From NCBI GenBank assembly GCA_012959465.1, contig DUDC01000196.1, forward strand, positions 15,755-79,754: 64,000 nt of DNA, written 5' to 3'. The position numbers and the translations under genes were made by a program. Shown one piece after another: positions 63,887 through 64,000 of the stretch (position 1 is its first letter; every line of letters begins with the position of its first letter). The notes beneath the pieces are model-generated. The model worked only from the letters and a program-made list of their open reading frames with translations, did not search any database and had not been told where the DNA came from. This DNA is from Planctomycetaceae bacterium. Its GTDB lineage: Bacteria; Planctomycetota; Planctomycetia; Pirellulales; Pirellulaceae.

Positions 63887-64000
63887 ATGTCGAGGAACGT
63901 GATTCTTGCAGTTTCGTTGCCAGCCACTCCCGACCGACTCTTTGATATGTACCTTGATCCGCAGAAGCACGCCGCTTTCACTGGAGCACCGTTTACGCTC
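63887..64000 (+). CDS. SRPBCC/AHSA1-family protein, 5' part only
   Basis: Read from ATG 63887 with GGAG before it, the 38 visible codons give MSRNVILAVSLPATPDRLFD, then MYLDPQKHAAFTGAPFTL, and run off the window. The pattern of a beta-strand, then PxxRLFDMYLDPxxHAAFTGAP, is the usual beginning of AHSA1-like START-fold proteins (Hsp90 activator homologues and lipid-binding relatives). It follows the sulfatase by 53 nt. Confidence 0.75.
   Translation, partial: MSRNVILAVSLPATPDRLFDMYLDPQKHAAFTGAPFTL

Overview
The window looks like a chromosome segment of a planctomycete, probably in or near the Pirellulales. This rests on family content, not on a marker gene: two DUF1501 proteins, a DUF1549/DUF1553 protein, a sulfatase, an ECF sigma factor overlapping a Ser/Thr kinase gene, a rhomboid with a C-terminal tail, large secreted proteins of no known function, and short palindromic repeats between genes.

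Layout. 1-2195: right part of an IS21-family element (istB, istA and its right end) that has cut the 5' end off a beta-propeller hydrolase gene (2196-2947). 2948-5522: decayed ground with gene relics, palindromic repeats, a GH29-like secreted hydrolase and a tRNA with anticodon CAT. 5523-19458: a complete urea uptake and urease locus. On the minus strand lie a porin, urtA, urtB, a fused urtC-urtD, urtE, ureD, a fused ureA-ureB and ureC; ureF and ureG run the other way. A 932-bp deleted IS21-family relic with a perfect 7-bp target duplication sits between urtA and urtB. A good sigma-54 promoter lies before urtA and a strong terminator after the porin gene. 19459-27623: a secreted nuclease/phosphatase, an RraA-like protein, glutamine synthetase behind an MMPL exporter, and an S41 protease. 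28407-31632: a STAS protein translationally coupled to a GspE/PilB-type ATPase, facing a gene with two secretin-N-like repeats that is interrupted by an in-frame TGA. 31747-38186: DUF1501, cyclophilin, EVE, BioF-like, rhomboid and an unknown membrane coiled-coil protein.

38657-49612: a MarR regulator, a very long TolC-type protein, an adaptor with EF-hands, a MacB-type ATPase and permease, then DUF1501 and DUF1549/DUF1553 genes, all on one strand. 49880-54381: a BlaI-type repressor, an M56 metalloprotease carrying leucine-rich repeats instead of a beta-lactam sensor, and an S41 protease. 54357-64000: MtaB, a cysteine-less FmdB-like protein, an unknown secreted protein, sigma factor plus kinase, acyl-CoA dehydrogenase, sulfatase, and the start of an SRPBCC protein.

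How it works together. The porin, Urt transporter, urease and accessory proteins would take up and split urea, and the nearby glutamine synthetase would fix the ammonia. That synthetase appears to lack the adenylylation tyrosine. No ureE is present, but UreG has a histidine-rich start that could deliver nickel. The MarR-to-DUF1553 run looks like an export machine with attached surface-protein genes. The BlaI/M56-LRR/S41 run looks like a proteolytic signalling circuit with an unknown trigger.
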